This document shows, piece after piece, positions 52,219 through 60,711 of a DNA stretch of 64,000 nucleotides. A program made the position numbers and the translations under genes. Location: contig JAGWAN010000027.1 in the NCBI GenBank assembly GCA_021296345.1, positions 1-64,000 of the forward strand, given 5' to 3'. The first letter of the stretch is position 1. Each line of letters begins with the position of its first letter. This DNA comes from Acidimicrobiia bacterium (lineage in GTDB: Bacteria; Actinomycetota; Acidimicrobiia; Spongiisociales; Spongiisociaceae). The notes beneath the pieces were generated by a model. It searched no databases. It had not been told where the DNA came from and saw nothing but the letters and a program-made list of their open reading frames with translations.

Positions 52219-52242
52219 GTAGACCCCTCGGAGAACGAGCGA

Positions 52243-53646
52243 ATGACCGCGCAACCACGAACCCTTTTCCAGAAGGTGTGGGACGCCCATGTGGCCCACG
52301 AAGCTCCCGGCGAGCCGTCGTTGCTCTACATCGATCTGCATCTGGTCCACGAGGTGACCAGCCCGCAGGCCTTCGACGCCTTGCGACTCGCCGGACGAGG
52401 CGTGCGGCGACCCGACCTGACGCTGGCGACCATCGACCACGGGGTCCCGACCGCCAACCGCGGCCTCGGGATAAGGGATCCCCTGTCGAAGAAGCAGATC
52501 GACGCCCTGATCGCCAACTGCGAGCAATACGGTATCACCCTTTACGGGCTGGACGATCCCCGCCAGGGCATCGTCCACATCATCGGTCCCGAGCAGGGGA
52601 TCACCCAGCCCGGCATGACCATCGTCTGCGGCGACTCCCACACCGCCACCCACGGCGCGTTCGGAGCGCTGGCCTTCGGGATCGGCACCTCCGAAGTGGA
52701 GCACGTGCTGGCTACCCAGACCCTTCCGCAAGCGAAGCCCAAGGCCATGGCGGTGACGGTCGACGGCGATCTCCCCACGGGGGTGACCGCCAAGGACATC
52801 ATCCTGGCCATCATCGCCAGGATCGGGGTGGCCGGCGGAGTCGGCCACGTGATCGAGTACCGGGGCTCCACGATCCGTTCCCTCTCGATGGCGGCCCGCA
52901 TGACCATCTGCAACATGTCGATCGAGGGAGGGGCCCGGGCCGGCATGGTGGCCCCTGACGACACCACGTACTCGTACCTGGAGGGACGCCCCCATGCCCC
53001 CGGGGACTGGGAAGCGGCGCTGGATCACTGGCGCACCCTTCCCACCGATGACGGCGCCTCGTTCGACAGCGAGGTCGAGATGGACGCTGCCGAGCTCGAG
53101 CCGCACGTCTCCTGGGGGACCAACCCCGCCCAGACCGTGCCTGTGAGCGCCCGGGTTCCCCATCCGGACGCCTACGACGATCCGCTGGACCGTTCCGGGT
53201 GCCGCCGGGCCCTGGAATACATGGACCTGGCGGCGGGGACCCCGATCACCGACATCCGCGTCGACCGGGTCTTCCTCGGGTCGTGCACCAACGCCCGCAT
53301 CGAGGACCTGCGAGCGGCGGCGGGGATAGTGGAGGGGCGCTCGGTGGCTCGGTCGGTGAGCGCCATGGTGGTGCCCGGTTCAGGGCTGGTGAAGCTCCAG
53401 GCCGAGGAGGAGGGCCTCGACCGTGTCTTCAAGGAAGCCGGGTTCGAGTGGCGGGACGCCGGATGCTCCATGTGCCTGGGGATGAACGACGACATCCTCG
53501 CCCCGGGGGAGCGCTGCGCCTCGACCTCCAACCGCAACTTCGAGGGCCGCCAGGGGCGAGCAGGGCGTACCCACCTCGTCAGCCCCGAGATGGCCGCCGC
53601 CGCGGCGGTAGCCGGCCACTTGGTCGACGTGCGAACCTGGATCTGA
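52243..53646 (+). CDS. leuC: 3-isopropylmalate dehydratase large subunit
   Basis: Catalyses the isomerisation of 2- to 3-isopropylmalate in leucine synthesis. The 467-residue aconitase-family protein has [32 protein letters not shown] and cluster ligands Cys348 (GSCTNAR), Cys408 and Cys411 (GCSMCLGMN). [27 protein letters not shown] ends the protein, as expected for LeuC. ATG 52243 fits the conserved start [10 protein letters not shown]. leuD follows two bases after the stop. leuA and leuB are not in the window. Confidence 0.95.
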   Translation: MTAQPRTLFQKVWDAHVAHEAPGEPSLLYIDLHLVHEVTSPQAFDALRLAGRGVRRPDLTLATIDHGVPTANRGLGIRDPLSKKQIDALIANCEQYGITLYGLDDPRQGIVHIIGPEQGITQPGMTIVCGDSHTATHGAFGALAFGIGTSEVEHVLATQTLPQAKPKAMAVTVDGDLPTGVTAKDIILAIIARIGVAGGVGHVIEYRGSTIRSLSMAARMTICNMSIEGGARAGMVAPDDTTYSYLEGRPHAPGDWEAALDHWRTLPTDDGASFDSEVEMDAAELEPHVSWGTNPAQTVPVSARVPHPDAYDDPLDRSGCRRALEYMDLAAGTPITDIRVDRVFLGSCTNARIEDLRAAAGIVEGRSVARSVSAMVVPGSGLVKLQAEEEGLDRVFKEAGFEWRDAGCSMCLGMNDDILAPGERCASTSNRNFEGRQGRAGRTHLVSPEMAAAAAVAGHLVDVRTWI

Positions 53647-53648
53647 CA

Positions 53649-54269
53649 GTGGACCGCATAGGCATCATCACCGGCTCCATGGCGCCCCTGCCGAGGAACA
53701 ACTGCGACACCGACCAGATCATGCCCAAGCAGTTCCTGAAGCGGGTCGAGAGGAGCGGCTACGGGCAGTTCCTATTCCACGACTGGGCCAGGACCGCCGA
53801 CGGAGATCTCGATCCCGGGTTCGTCCTGAACCGTCCTGAGTACCAGGAGGCCCGCGTCCTGGTCAGCGGGCCCAACTTCGGTTCGGGGTCATCTCGCGAG
53901 CACGCGCCGTGGGGCATCCAGGACTGGGGCTTCGAAGCGGTGATCGCTCCCTCGTTCGCCGACATCTTCTACAACAACTGCACCAAGATCGGGTTACTGC
54001 CGGTCGTGCTCACCGAAGCCGAGGTGAACCGGCTAATCGAGCTGGCCACCGGGACGCCGGGCTCGGTGATCACCATCGACCTGGAGGCCCAGACCGTCAC
54101 CACCGGTGATTGGCGAACCGGCTTCGAGATCGACGCCTTCACCAAGTACCGGCTCCTGAAGGGCCTCGACGACATCGGCCTCACCATGCGGAACCTCGAT
54201 GCTATCGACGCCTTCGAGCAGTCCCGACCCGACCACCTACCCAGACTCGCGGGAACCGGCAATCCCTGA
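53649..54269 (+). CDS. leuD: 3-isopropylmalate dehydratase small subunit
   Basis: A 206-residue swivel domain that completes the LeuCD enzyme: GSMAPLPRNNCDTDQIMPKQFLKRVERSG, GPNFGSGSSREHAPWGIQDWGFEAVIAPSFADIFYNN and the loop KIGLLPVVL. This is the standard LeuD sequence, including the substrate-recognition loop NCDTDQIMPKQFL. The start is GTG 53649, two bases after leuC. Confidence 0.95.
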   Translation: MDRIGIITGSMAPLPRNNCDTDQIMPKQFLKRVERSGYGQFLFHDWARTADGDLDPGFVLNRPEYQEARVLVSGPNFGSGSSREHAPWGIQDWGFEAVIAPSFADIFYNNCTKIGLLPVVLTEAEVNRLIELATGTPGSVITIDLEAQTVTTGDWRTGFEIDAFTKYRLLKGLDDIGLTMRNLDAIDAFEQSRPDHLPRLAGTGNP

Positions 54270-54405
54270 GAGATCAGACCTCCACAATGCTATCTGTGCG
54301 GTCGTCCACGACTGCTTGGCGCCGTCATGGAATGACCACTGGCCGACCGCCGAATGGGCTGGTAAATCGTAGGAACGTTGCTACCTGATTGGGAGGTCGG
54401 TCGAG

Positions 54406-54669
54406 GTGTCTATACCCGCACGCAGCATGAGCAGCCGGGAGTTCAACCAGGCGACCGGCGCGGCGAAGCGGGCCAGCAGGAACGGCCCCGTGTATGTCAC
54501 CGATCGCGGGCGGCCTTCCCATGTGCTGTTGAGTTACGAGCACTACCGGGAACTGACCGCGGACCGGCCGCACTTCGCCGACATTCTGTGCAGAACCACG
54601 GGGATCGGTGAGGTCAACGTGGAGTTCCCGAGACTCGACGATCCGGCCAAGGTTGCTGTCCTCGACTGA
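54406..54669 (+). CDS. Phd/YefM-type antitoxin
   Basis: An 87-residue antitoxin. SSREFNQATGAAKRASRNGPVYVTDRGRPSHVLLSYEHYREL is the Phd/YefM fold (F-N-x-x-x-x-A-K-R-A pattern). A C-terminal tail, FPRLDDPAKVAVLD, would wrap the toxin. GTG 54406 has GGGAGG nine bases upstream; ATG 54427 is an alternative. Its stop overlaps the toxin ATG by one base (TGATG). Confidence 0.85.
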   Translation: MSIPARSMSSREFNQATGAAKRASRNGPVYVTDRGRPSHVLLSYEHYRELTADRPHFADILCRTTGIGEVNVEFPRLDDPAKVAVLD

Positions 54670-55100
54670 TGTACGTCCTCGACACCGTTGTCGTCTCCGA
54701 GACCCGCAAGATCAGAGCCGGCCGAGCCGATCCCGACGTTGCCTCATGGGTGGCCCGGGTCGAGCACGACCTGGCCTACATCTCGGCCATCACCATCCAG
54801 GAACTCGAACTCGGAGTGTTGCTGGCTGAGCGCCGTGACCCGGCGTCGGGCACGATCCTGCGCGCTTGGCTCGACAACGACGTGTTCGAGGCCTTCGATC
54901 AACGCATCCTGCCGGTTGATGCCAGGGTGGCGCGACTGGCCGCTTCCCCGCACATGCCCGATCCGGCGCCTGCGAGCGACGCTCTCATCGGCGCCACCGC
55001 CATAGCCAACAACATGGTGCTGGTGACCCGCAACACCAGAGACTTCGAGCGCTTCCCGGGACTGGAGGTCCTGAACCCGTGGGCCTCCACCACTTTCTAG
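54669..55100 (+). CDS. vapC: PIN-domain toxin (VapC/FitB type)
   Basis: A 143-residue PIN nuclease. The acidic site includes Asp5 in YVLDTVVVSE, Glu near 42 in TIQELELGVL, and Asp in ASDALIGATA plus NTRDFERF. The sequence is closer to FitB/VapC of the Phd-paired type than to other PIN families. It probably cleaves specific tRNA or mRNA, neutralised by the adjacent antitoxin. The module lies between leuD and lgt and looks intact. Confidence 0.87.
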   Translation: MYVLDTVVVSETRKIRAGRADPDVASWVARVEHDLAYISAITIQELELGVLLAERRDPASGTILRAWLDNDVFEAFDQRILPVDARVARLAASPHMPDPAPASDALIGATAIANNMVLVTRNTRDFERFPGLEVLNPWASTTF

Positions 55101-55118
55101 GGCCGGTAGGCTGGCGGG

Positions 55119-55997
55119 ATGTTTGCGGTCATCTCTTACCCGCCGATCCCGATCTTCGAGATCGGGCCGCTGCGGATGTCGCTCCACGGCGTCTTCGCCG
55201 GGCTGGGGTTCCTGGCCGGGGCCTATTACGGCACCCTTCGTTACCGGGACCGGGGGTTCGATGCCAACCTGTTCCAGTCGGTTCTGACCTGGGCTCTGGT
55301 GGGGGCGCTGCTGGGCGCCCGGTGGCTGACCCTGCCCGCGTACTGGGCGGAGAACGGGTTCGACCCGGGCGAGCTGATCAATATCGCCGGCAATTACTCC
55401 ATCCTGGGCGGTTTCGCCGGCGGTATCGGGGCCGGTGTCTGGCGGGCGAACCGGCTGGGACTCCGGTTGGGACCTGCCGTGGACGTGGCCGCATTCGGCC
55501 TGGCCATAGGAACGGTGGTGGGTCGCATCGGCGACCTGGCCATCGTGGAGCACCTCGGCGGGCCGACCCGGTTCGTGCTCGGATACGGGATCCGGCCGGG
55601 CTACGACGTGGCGCCCCAGCATGACCGCTTGGAGTGCGTGACGGCGACCGTGGGCGAGTTCTGCGGGATCTACCACCATGCTGCCCTGTATGACCTGCTG
55701 GCCGCCGCGGTCTGCTTCGGCTTCCTCTACTGGCTGGTCTTCCGGTCCGGTGCCCGGCTTCGATATGGCCAGTTGTTCGCCATCTGGATGATCTGGTACG
55801 GCATCCAGCGCTTCCTCATCGATTTCACCCGGCTTGCCCTGGACGTCGGCGGCGACCGGACCCTGGGCGCGCTGACGTGGAGCCAGTGGAGCGCCCTGGC
55901 CGCCGCGGTCGGCGGCCTTGCCCTCTTCCTATGGATGGGTAGGCGGAACCCGGTGGTGACGCCCGACAACGACCGAGCCCACGGCGCTGCCGCGTAG
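55119..55997 (+). CDS. lgt: Prolipoprotein diacylglyceryl transferase
   Basis: Attaches diacylglycerol to lipobox cysteines, as needed for the lipoproteins PotD, ZnuA and the NMT1 protein in this window. The 292-residue membrane protein has YPPIPIFEIGPLRMSLHGVFAGLGFLAG, the NYSILGGFAGGIGAGVW segment, a divergent Lgt signature GRIGDLAIVEHLGGPT (usual form GRIGNF-N-E--G-PT), and IYHHAALYD (usual HPSQLYE). The substitutions within the signature are notable. TAGGCT (55107-55112) ends six bases before ATG 55119, so the mRNA may be leaderless. Confidence 0.85.
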   Translation: MFAVISYPPIPIFEIGPLRMSLHGVFAGLGFLAGAYYGTLRYRDRGFDANLFQSVLTWALVGALLGARWLTLPAYWAENGFDPGELINIAGNYSILGGFAGGIGAGVWRANRLGLRLGPAVDVAAFGLAIGTVVGRIGDLAIVEHLGGPTRFVLGYGIRPGYDVAPQHDRLECVTATVGEFCGIYHHAALYDLLAAAVCFGFLYWLVFRSGARLRYGQLFAIWMIWYGIQRFLIDFTRLALDVGGDRTLGALTWSQWSALAAAVGGLALFLWMGRRNPVVTPDNDRAHGAAA

Positions 55998-56141
55998 AAG
56001 TATCGGCGCCTAAGCCTGGATGTCGCGAACCAGTCCGACCGATTCACGGATTCGCGCAAGGATCAGCGGCCCGACGTTGCGCCGTACGCCGGAACCGGCT
56101 GTCCCATGACTCTAGGTTTCTTGACACACCATCGGGTTGGG

Positions 56142-56170
56142 TTGTCGGGCGGTGGCTGATGGGGTAACCT
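56142..56170 (+). promoter_or_regulatory. Promoter of the aromatic leader/DAHP synthase transcript
   Basis: TTGTCG (56142-56147) and TAACCT (56165-56170) are separated by exactly 17 bases. The -10 ends seven bases before the GTG of the leader peptide, so transcription should start at or next to that codon. No ribosome site precedes the GTG, consistent with leaderless initiation. Confidence 0.65.
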
Positions 56171-56177
56171 GCCGCTC

Positions 56178-56249
56178 GTGAGTTCGACCGAGGTGTATTC
56201 GTATTTCGCCTTTACCGGGCCCGGCGCCCGGGCCTGGTGTGACGTCTAG
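56178..56249 (+). CDS. Aromatic amino acid leader peptide (23 residues)
   Basis: GTG 56178 opens a 23-codon frame ending at TAG 56247. It reads MSSTEVYSYFAF, then TGPGARAWCDV. Tyr codons are at positions 7 and 9, Phe at 10 and 12, and Trp at 20, far above chance. Codons 13-20 (ACC GGG CCC GGC GCC CGG GCC TGG) form a GC hairpin whose arms are the switching parts of the attenuator. It is followed by an intrinsic terminator and the DAHP synthase-chorismate mutase gene, so ribosome position on the Tyr/Phe codons should control readthrough. This is my reading of the sequence, not a recalled annotation. Confidence 0.78.
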   Translation: MSSTEVYSYFAFTGPGARAWCDV

Positions 56250-56303
56250 ACCGAACCTGTCGTAGAAAAAGCCAAGGCCCGGAGCGACCGCTCCGGGCGT
56301 TTT
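56214..56303 (+). terminator. Attenuator: competing hairpins and intrinsic terminator
   Basis: Region 1 (GGCCCGG, 56218-56224) pairs with region 2 (CCGGGCC, 56228-56234), extended outward to 56215-56237. Region 3 (56276-56282) is an exact copy of region 1, GGCCCGG, so region 2 can pair with it instead. Region 3 is also the 5' arm of the terminator: GCCCGGAGC (56277-56285), loop GACC, GCTCCGGGC (56290-56298), then GTTTTG. Pairing 2:3 would prevent the terminator. Confidence 0.78.
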
Positions 56304-56336
56304 GACGTTCGGAGCGATCCACACCAGAGGAGCACC

Positions 56337-57398
56337 ATGGAACGCAGAGCACTCCGCAACGGATCCGCCACGGACACCATCGTCGAGGTGGGGGAGACCA
56401 GGTTCGGCCACGACCCGTTCCCGACCATCGCAGGACCACGGGCGGTCGAGTCGGAGGAACAGATCATGAAGGTCGCCACCACGGTGGCCGAGGCCGGCGC
56501 CACCGTACTTCGCGGTGGTGTATTCGAGTCGAGCTCCTCACCGTACGCGTTTCCCGGACTGGGCGCGCCCGGTCTGGAGCTGTTGCGCGACGCGGGGGCC
56601 GAGGTGGGCCTGCCCACGGTCACCAAGGCCCTGGAACCCAAGGACGTCGAGATGGTCGCCTCGCACGTTGACATGATCCACGTCGATCCCCGCTCCATGC
56701 AGAACTTCGAGTTGCTACGCGTTATCGGTGGGACGGGGAAGCCGGTGCTGCTCGAGCGCGGCGGATCCGCCACGGTGGACGAGTGGTTGTGGGCGGCTGA
56801 GTACGTTCTCGCCGAGGGCAATGACCAGCTGGTGCTGTGCGAGGGGGGCATCCGCACCTTCGAGCAGTCGACTCGAGCCACCCTCGACCTGAGCTCGATT
56901 CCGGTCCTCAAGGAGATCAGCCACCTGCCGGTCATCGTGGCGCCTTCCGCCGCCGCCGGTTCCCGGACCAGGATCCAACCCTTGTCGTTGGCCGCCCAGG
57001 GCGTCGGCGCCGACGGGCTGATGGTGGAAGTCCATCCGGACCCCATGGCGTCCCGCACCGCGGTGTCGCATCAGATCACCCTGGAGATGTTCACCGATCT
57101 CATGGACGCATTGGGCGTCAACCGGGTCCGGATCAACATCGACATGATCGACCGCGACCTGGTCCGCCTGCTGGCGCGCCGCCATCTCATGGTCATGCGG
57201 GTGGGCCGGATCAAGGCCCAGCGAGGGATGCCCGTCCACATTCCCGAGCGGGAGGCGGAGTTGCTGGACATCGTCCGGGAGGAAGCGGAACGCCATGGCC
57301 TGGATCCGGCCGAGATCGAGGATGTGTTCGATGTCATCCTGGAGCAGTCGAGGGAGATGCAACGCCGGGAACGGGCCCGATCCTGGTCCCGTGCCTGA
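56337..57398 (+). CDS. 3-deoxy-7-phosphoheptulonate synthase fused to chorismate mutase
   Basis: A 353-residue bifunctional enzyme of the shikimate pathway. Residues 1-260 are a class I-beta DAHP synthase (AGPRAVESEEQIMKVA, LRGGVFESSSSPYAFPGLG, GKPVLLERGGSATVDEWLWAAEYV, LCEGGIRTFE, PVIVAPSAAAGSR, VEVHPDPMASRT). Residues about 265-345 form an AroQ-type chorismate mutase helix bundle (INIDMIDRDLVRLLARRHLMVMRVGRIKAQ, then IPEREAELLDIVREEAERHGL). In DAHP synthase the usual Asp in VEVHPDP and the missing Lys/His should be checked. SD GAGGAG precedes ATG 56337. An aromatic leader-peptide attenuator lies directly upstream. Confidence 0.9.
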   Translation: MERRALRNGSATDTIVEVGETRFGHDPFPTIAGPRAVESEEQIMKVATTVAEAGATVLRGGVFESSSSPYAFPGLGAPGLELLRDAGAEVGLPTVTKALEPKDVEMVASHVDMIHVDPRSMQNFELLRVIGGTGKPVLLERGGSATVDEWLWAAEYVLAEGNDQLVLCEGGIRTFEQSTRATLDLSSIPVLKEISHLPVIVAPSAAAGSRTRIQPLSLAAQGVGADGLMVEVHPDPMASRTAVSHQITLEMFTDLMDALGVNRVRINIDMIDRDLVRLLARRHLMVMRVGRIKAQRGMPVHIPEREAELLDIVREEAERHGLDPAEIEDVFDVILEQSREMQRRERARSWSRA

Positions 57399-57458
57399 GC
57401 TCGCCGTCACCTATGTCTAGGTGGTCCGCCGACCTCGGGTCAGAATATGGTGGCGGCG

Positions 57459-59039
57459 ATGTTTGACCTGGTGATCCGGGGTGGTCGGTTGGTGGACGGT
57501 ACCGGCGCGCCGAGCCGCCCGGGCGACATCGGCATCGCGGGAGATCGGATCGCCGCGATGGGCGATTTGGGCCGGGCCGAAGGCCGGCGATCGCTCGACG
57601 CGACCGGGATGGTCGTGGCACCCGGCTTCGTGGATATCCACAGCCACTCGGACTTCACGCTGCTGATCGATCCCCGTGCCCACAGCCAGATCTTCCAGGG
57701 CGTCACCACCGAGGTGGTAGGCAACTGCGGCCACGGCTGCGCACCGCTGGGTCCGAAGGCCGATGCCTTCACCGCGAACATCTACGGCTACCAGGACATT
57801 CTCCCGATCGAGTGGACGACGATGGAGGGCTATCTCGCCCGATTGGAGGAGGCCGGACCGGCGGTCAACGTGGCCACGCTGGTCCCCAACGGGAACCTGC
57901 GACTCGCCGCTGTGAGCGACGTGAGGCGGCCGGCCACCGCCGACGAGACCGCACTGATGGCACGACTCCTGGAGGAAAGTCTCGACGCTGGAGCGTTCGG
58001 GTTCTCCACCGGACTAGAGTATCCCGCCGAGCGGGAGGCGTCCGAGGAGGAGCTCATCGAGCTATGCCGGGTTACTGCTCGGCACAGTGGGCTGTACGCG
58101 ACTCACGAGCGGAATCGCGAGGTGTTGGCGGTTGAGGCGGTCGAGGAAGGGCTGCGCGCCGCGATCGCGACGGGGGTTCGGCTCCAACTGTCACACATCA
58201 TCCCGCGCCGGGGCGGGCCGGAGGGCTCGCTCGAGCGCTGTATCGAGCTCGTCGAGGCTGCCCACGGAAGCGGGCTCGACGTCGAGTTCGACGCTCACAC
58301 CCGGCTTCACGGTATCACCAACCTGAGCGCGGTGCTCCCCTCCTGGGCAATGGACGACGGGCCGGCCCGGCTGATGCATTACCTGAAGGATCCGGCCATC
58401 AGGGATCGCCTGAAGCGTTACGACAGCATCATCTCATCCTTCGGGCTGGGAGGCTGGGACCGGGTCGCCCTGTTCCTCAGCACCGGCTCCCCGGCCAAGG
58501 CCGGTTACAGCATCGCCGACCTGACGCCCCCCGGCGGTGATCCCTACGACACCATGTACGACCTGCTGCTGGCCGAGGGCGACGACCCCCATAGCGCGCT
58601 GCTCATCGTCCATTCGTACGACGACGACATGCTGGCCTCCACCTTTCGCCACCCACTCTGCACCACCGAGTCGGACGCCACCGCACTGTGTACGGATGGT
58701 CCCCTCGGCGACACGACGTTTCTCGGCGCCTACACGTGGGTGGGAATCTTCTTCCGTACCATGGTCAGGGAGAGGCGGGAGTTGACACTGGAAGAGGCCG
58801 TGTACAAGCTGACCGCCCAGCCGGCCGACCGGATGAGGCTCGGCGACCGGGGCCGCCTGATCGAGGGCAAGCAGGCGGATGTCGTCGTTTTCGATCCCGA
58901 CGAATTCTCGGATCGGGGGACGCTCGACGATCCCAACCGGCCGGCGGTCGGCGTCCGGCATGTGCTGGTGAACGGAGGGCCTACTGTCGTCGACGGCACC
59001 GAGACCGGCCGCCGAAGCGGTCGGGTCCTGCGTCGCTGA
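57459..59039 (+). CDS. N-acyl-D-amino acid deacylase (D-aminoacylase family)
   Basis: A 526-residue amidohydrolase: MFDLVIRGGRLVDGTGAPSR, metal motif VDIHSHSD (61-65), then VVGNCGHGCAPLGP with Cys90 as bridging ligand, GAFGFSTGLEYP, YATHERNREVLAVEAVEEGL and the C-terminal GDRGRLIEGKQADVVVFDPDEF. These match D-aminoacylase and related N-acyl-D-glutamate deacylases. TATGGT (57446-57451) ends seven bases before ATG 57459, so that ATG is taken as a leaderless start; ATG 57447 overlaps the hexamer. Natural substrate is not determinable. Confidence 0.88.
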   Translation: MFDLVIRGGRLVDGTGAPSRPGDIGIAGDRIAAMGDLGRAEGRRSLDATGMVVAPGFVDIHSHSDFTLLIDPRAHSQIFQGVTTEVVGNCGHGCAPLGPKADAFTANIYGYQDILPIEWTTMEGYLARLEEAGPAVNVATLVPNGNLRLAAVSDVRRPATADETALMARLLEESLDAGAFGFSTGLEYPAEREASEEELIELCRVTARHSGLYATHERNREVLAVEAVEEGLRAAIATGVRLQLSHIIPRRGGPEGSLERCIELVEAAHGSGLDVEFDAHTRLHGITNLSAVLPSWAMDDGPARLMHYLKDPAIRDRLKRYDSIISSFGLGGWDRVALFLSTGSPAKAGYSIADLTPPGGDPYDTMYDLLLAEGDDPHSALLIVHSYDDDMLASTFRHPLCTTESDATALCTDGPLGDTTFLGAYTWVGIFFRTMVRERRELTLEEAVYKLTAQPADRMRLGDRGRLIEGKQADVVVFDPDEFSDRGTLDDPNRPAVGVRHVLVNGGPTVVDGTETGRRSGRVLRR

Positions 59040-59389
59040 GCAGGCGGCCCGAGCGGAACAGGAGTCCGAGATTCGGGTCGGCCCATCCCCGGAAGTCCAG
59101 CCACCGAACACCGCGCTACCAGGAGGGTGCCGAGAAACGAGCTTTGCGGGGTTCGCCGGCTTGTACACCACCTGGTCGGGGAGTTGCGGGTCACCGGGCG
59201 ACCCTCTCTGTAGGGGTATTCAGTACATTCTCAGGTCATAGCCAATGAATGATCGGTAGAATCGTCGGCACCTGGTGGGAAGGCGCACTACGCGCCGACC
59301 TGCACTTTGCCATCGATCGTCAGGCCAGTATCACGGGTTCTGTACGACCCTCTGGGACGGCGCTCGGCCCCAATCGGGAAGGAGGAGCA
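59040..59389. other. Intergenic region between the D-aminoacylase and the TRAP binding protein
   Basis: A 350-base gap. TAGAAT at 59257-59262 is the best -10 candidate for the binding-protein gene and would give a 5' leader of about 120 bases. GGGTC-ACCGGGC-GACCC near 59188 is a weak hairpin. No coding signal or RNA family is recognised. Confidence 0.35.
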
Positions 59390-60634
59390 GTGGCAAGAGA
59401 TAACCGAGGAGGACCCTCACTGGAAGAGACTCTGGAGACAAAGGTCGACCGGCGTGACTTCCTGAAGAAGGCGGGCATGACTGTCGCCGCAGGAGGGTTG
59501 CTTACCACCATCGGCGCCTGTGGATCCGGAGAATCCGAGGCCACCACTACCCAGGGGACTTCGGGTCCTGCCACCACGGCCGGTGCCACTACGGACACCG
59601 CTCAGGAAGCGGTGGAGGTGGTCATGACCCAGGGCGGCCCCGAGATCGAATGGGAGATGGGGACCAGTTGGCCGCTGTCTCTGGACACGATCTACGGAGG
59701 TGCTGTGGACTTCGCCCAGCGGGTCTCGGACATGACCGGCGGCCGGTTTACCATCACGCCGAGAGCGGCAGGCGAGCTGGTACCGGGACTCGAGGTCCTG
59801 CAGAACGTCCAGCAGAAGGCCATCCCGGCCGGCCATACCGCGTCGTATTACTACGTGGGTCTGAGCCCAGCCACGGCCTTCAACACGGCACTGCCGTTCG
59901 GTTTCACCTACCGGCAGCAGAATGCGTGGATGTACGAGGGCGGCGGCTTGCAGCTGATGCAGGACTTCTATGCGGATCGCTTTGGCGTGATCAACTTCCC
60001 GGCCGGCAATACGGGAGTCCAGATGGGCGGTTGGTTCAACAAGGAGATCAACTCCACGGCCGATTTGCAGGGGCTGCGCATGCGGATCCCCGGTCTGGGC
60101 GGCAAGGTGATGGAGCGGCTCGGTGTCACCGTACAGGTGTTGCCCGGCGGTGAGATCTTCCAGGCGCTCCAGACCGGCGCCATCGACGCGACCGAGTGGG
60201 TGGGTCCCTACGACGATACGACCATGGGTTTTCATGACGTGTCCACGTATTACTACTACCCGGGATGGTGGGAGCCGGGCCCCGAGCTCGACGTTTTCAT
60301 CCCGCTGGACGAATGGAACCAGCTGCCCGAGGAGTACCAGGCGATTGTCGAGGCGGCCGCGTACAGCGCCAATGCGACCATGATGGCGCGTTACGACGCC
60401 AAGAACCCTGCTGCTCTCCAGACGGTTCTCCAGTCGGGTATCGAGCTGCGGCCCTTCCCCGAAGACGTGATGCAGGCTTCCCAGGATGCCGCGTTCGAGC
60501 TCTTCGACGAGACCGCAGCCGAGAATGATGACTTCAACACCATCTTCGGGCATTGGAGCGCCTTCCGCGACGGCATCACCCAGTGGCATGGTCTCGCCGA
60601 GACCGCCATGGTCAGCTGGACCGGACGGAACTAG
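59390..60634 (+). CDS. TRAP-type substrate-binding protein (DctP family), Tat-exported
   Basis: A 414-residue binding protein. The N-terminus carries a Tat signal, DRRDFLKKAGMTVAAGGLL, overlapping a lipobox-like TTIGACG, then a Ser/Thr/Ala linker. The mature domain reads WEMGTSWPLSLDTIYGGAVDFAQRV, LRMRIPGLGGKVMERLGVTVQVLPGGEIFQALQTGAIDATEWVGP, and YYYYPGWWEPGPELDVFIP, all DctP hallmarks of the mannitol/chloroaromatic or organic-acid type. GTG 59390 has GGAGG upstream. No DctQ/DctM genes follow, so its membrane partners are elsewhere. Confidence 0.9.
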   Translation: MARDNRGGPSLEETLETKVDRRDFLKKAGMTVAAGGLLTTIGACGSGESEATTTQGTSGPATTAGATTDTAQEAVEVVMTQGGPEIEWEMGTSWPLSLDTIYGGAVDFAQRVSDMTGGRFTITPRAAGELVPGLEVLQNVQQKAIPAGHTASYYYVGLSPATAFNTALPFGFTYRQQNAWMYEGGGLQLMQDFYADRFGVINFPAGNTGVQMGGWFNKEINSTADLQGLRMRIPGLGGKVMERLGVTVQVLPGGEIFQALQTGAIDATEWVGPYDDTTMGFHDVSTYYYYPGWWEPGPELDVFIPLDEWNQLPEEYQAIVEAAAYSANATMMARYDAKNPAALQTVLQSGIELRPFPEDVMQASQDAAFELFDETAAENDDFNTIFGHWSAFRDGITQWHGLAETAMVSWTGRN

Positions 60635-60711
60635 CTTCAGACCAACCCGGCCGCCTAGCCGGCCCCGCGTTCCGCACGGCGCGGCGGCCGGCGCGACGGC
60701 GTCGGGCAAGT

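Noticed and set aside
53199-53648. Upstream extension of leuD into leuC
   Set aside because: The in-frame extension overlaps conserved leuC cysteine motifs in another frame; GTG 53649 begins recognisable LeuD sequence.
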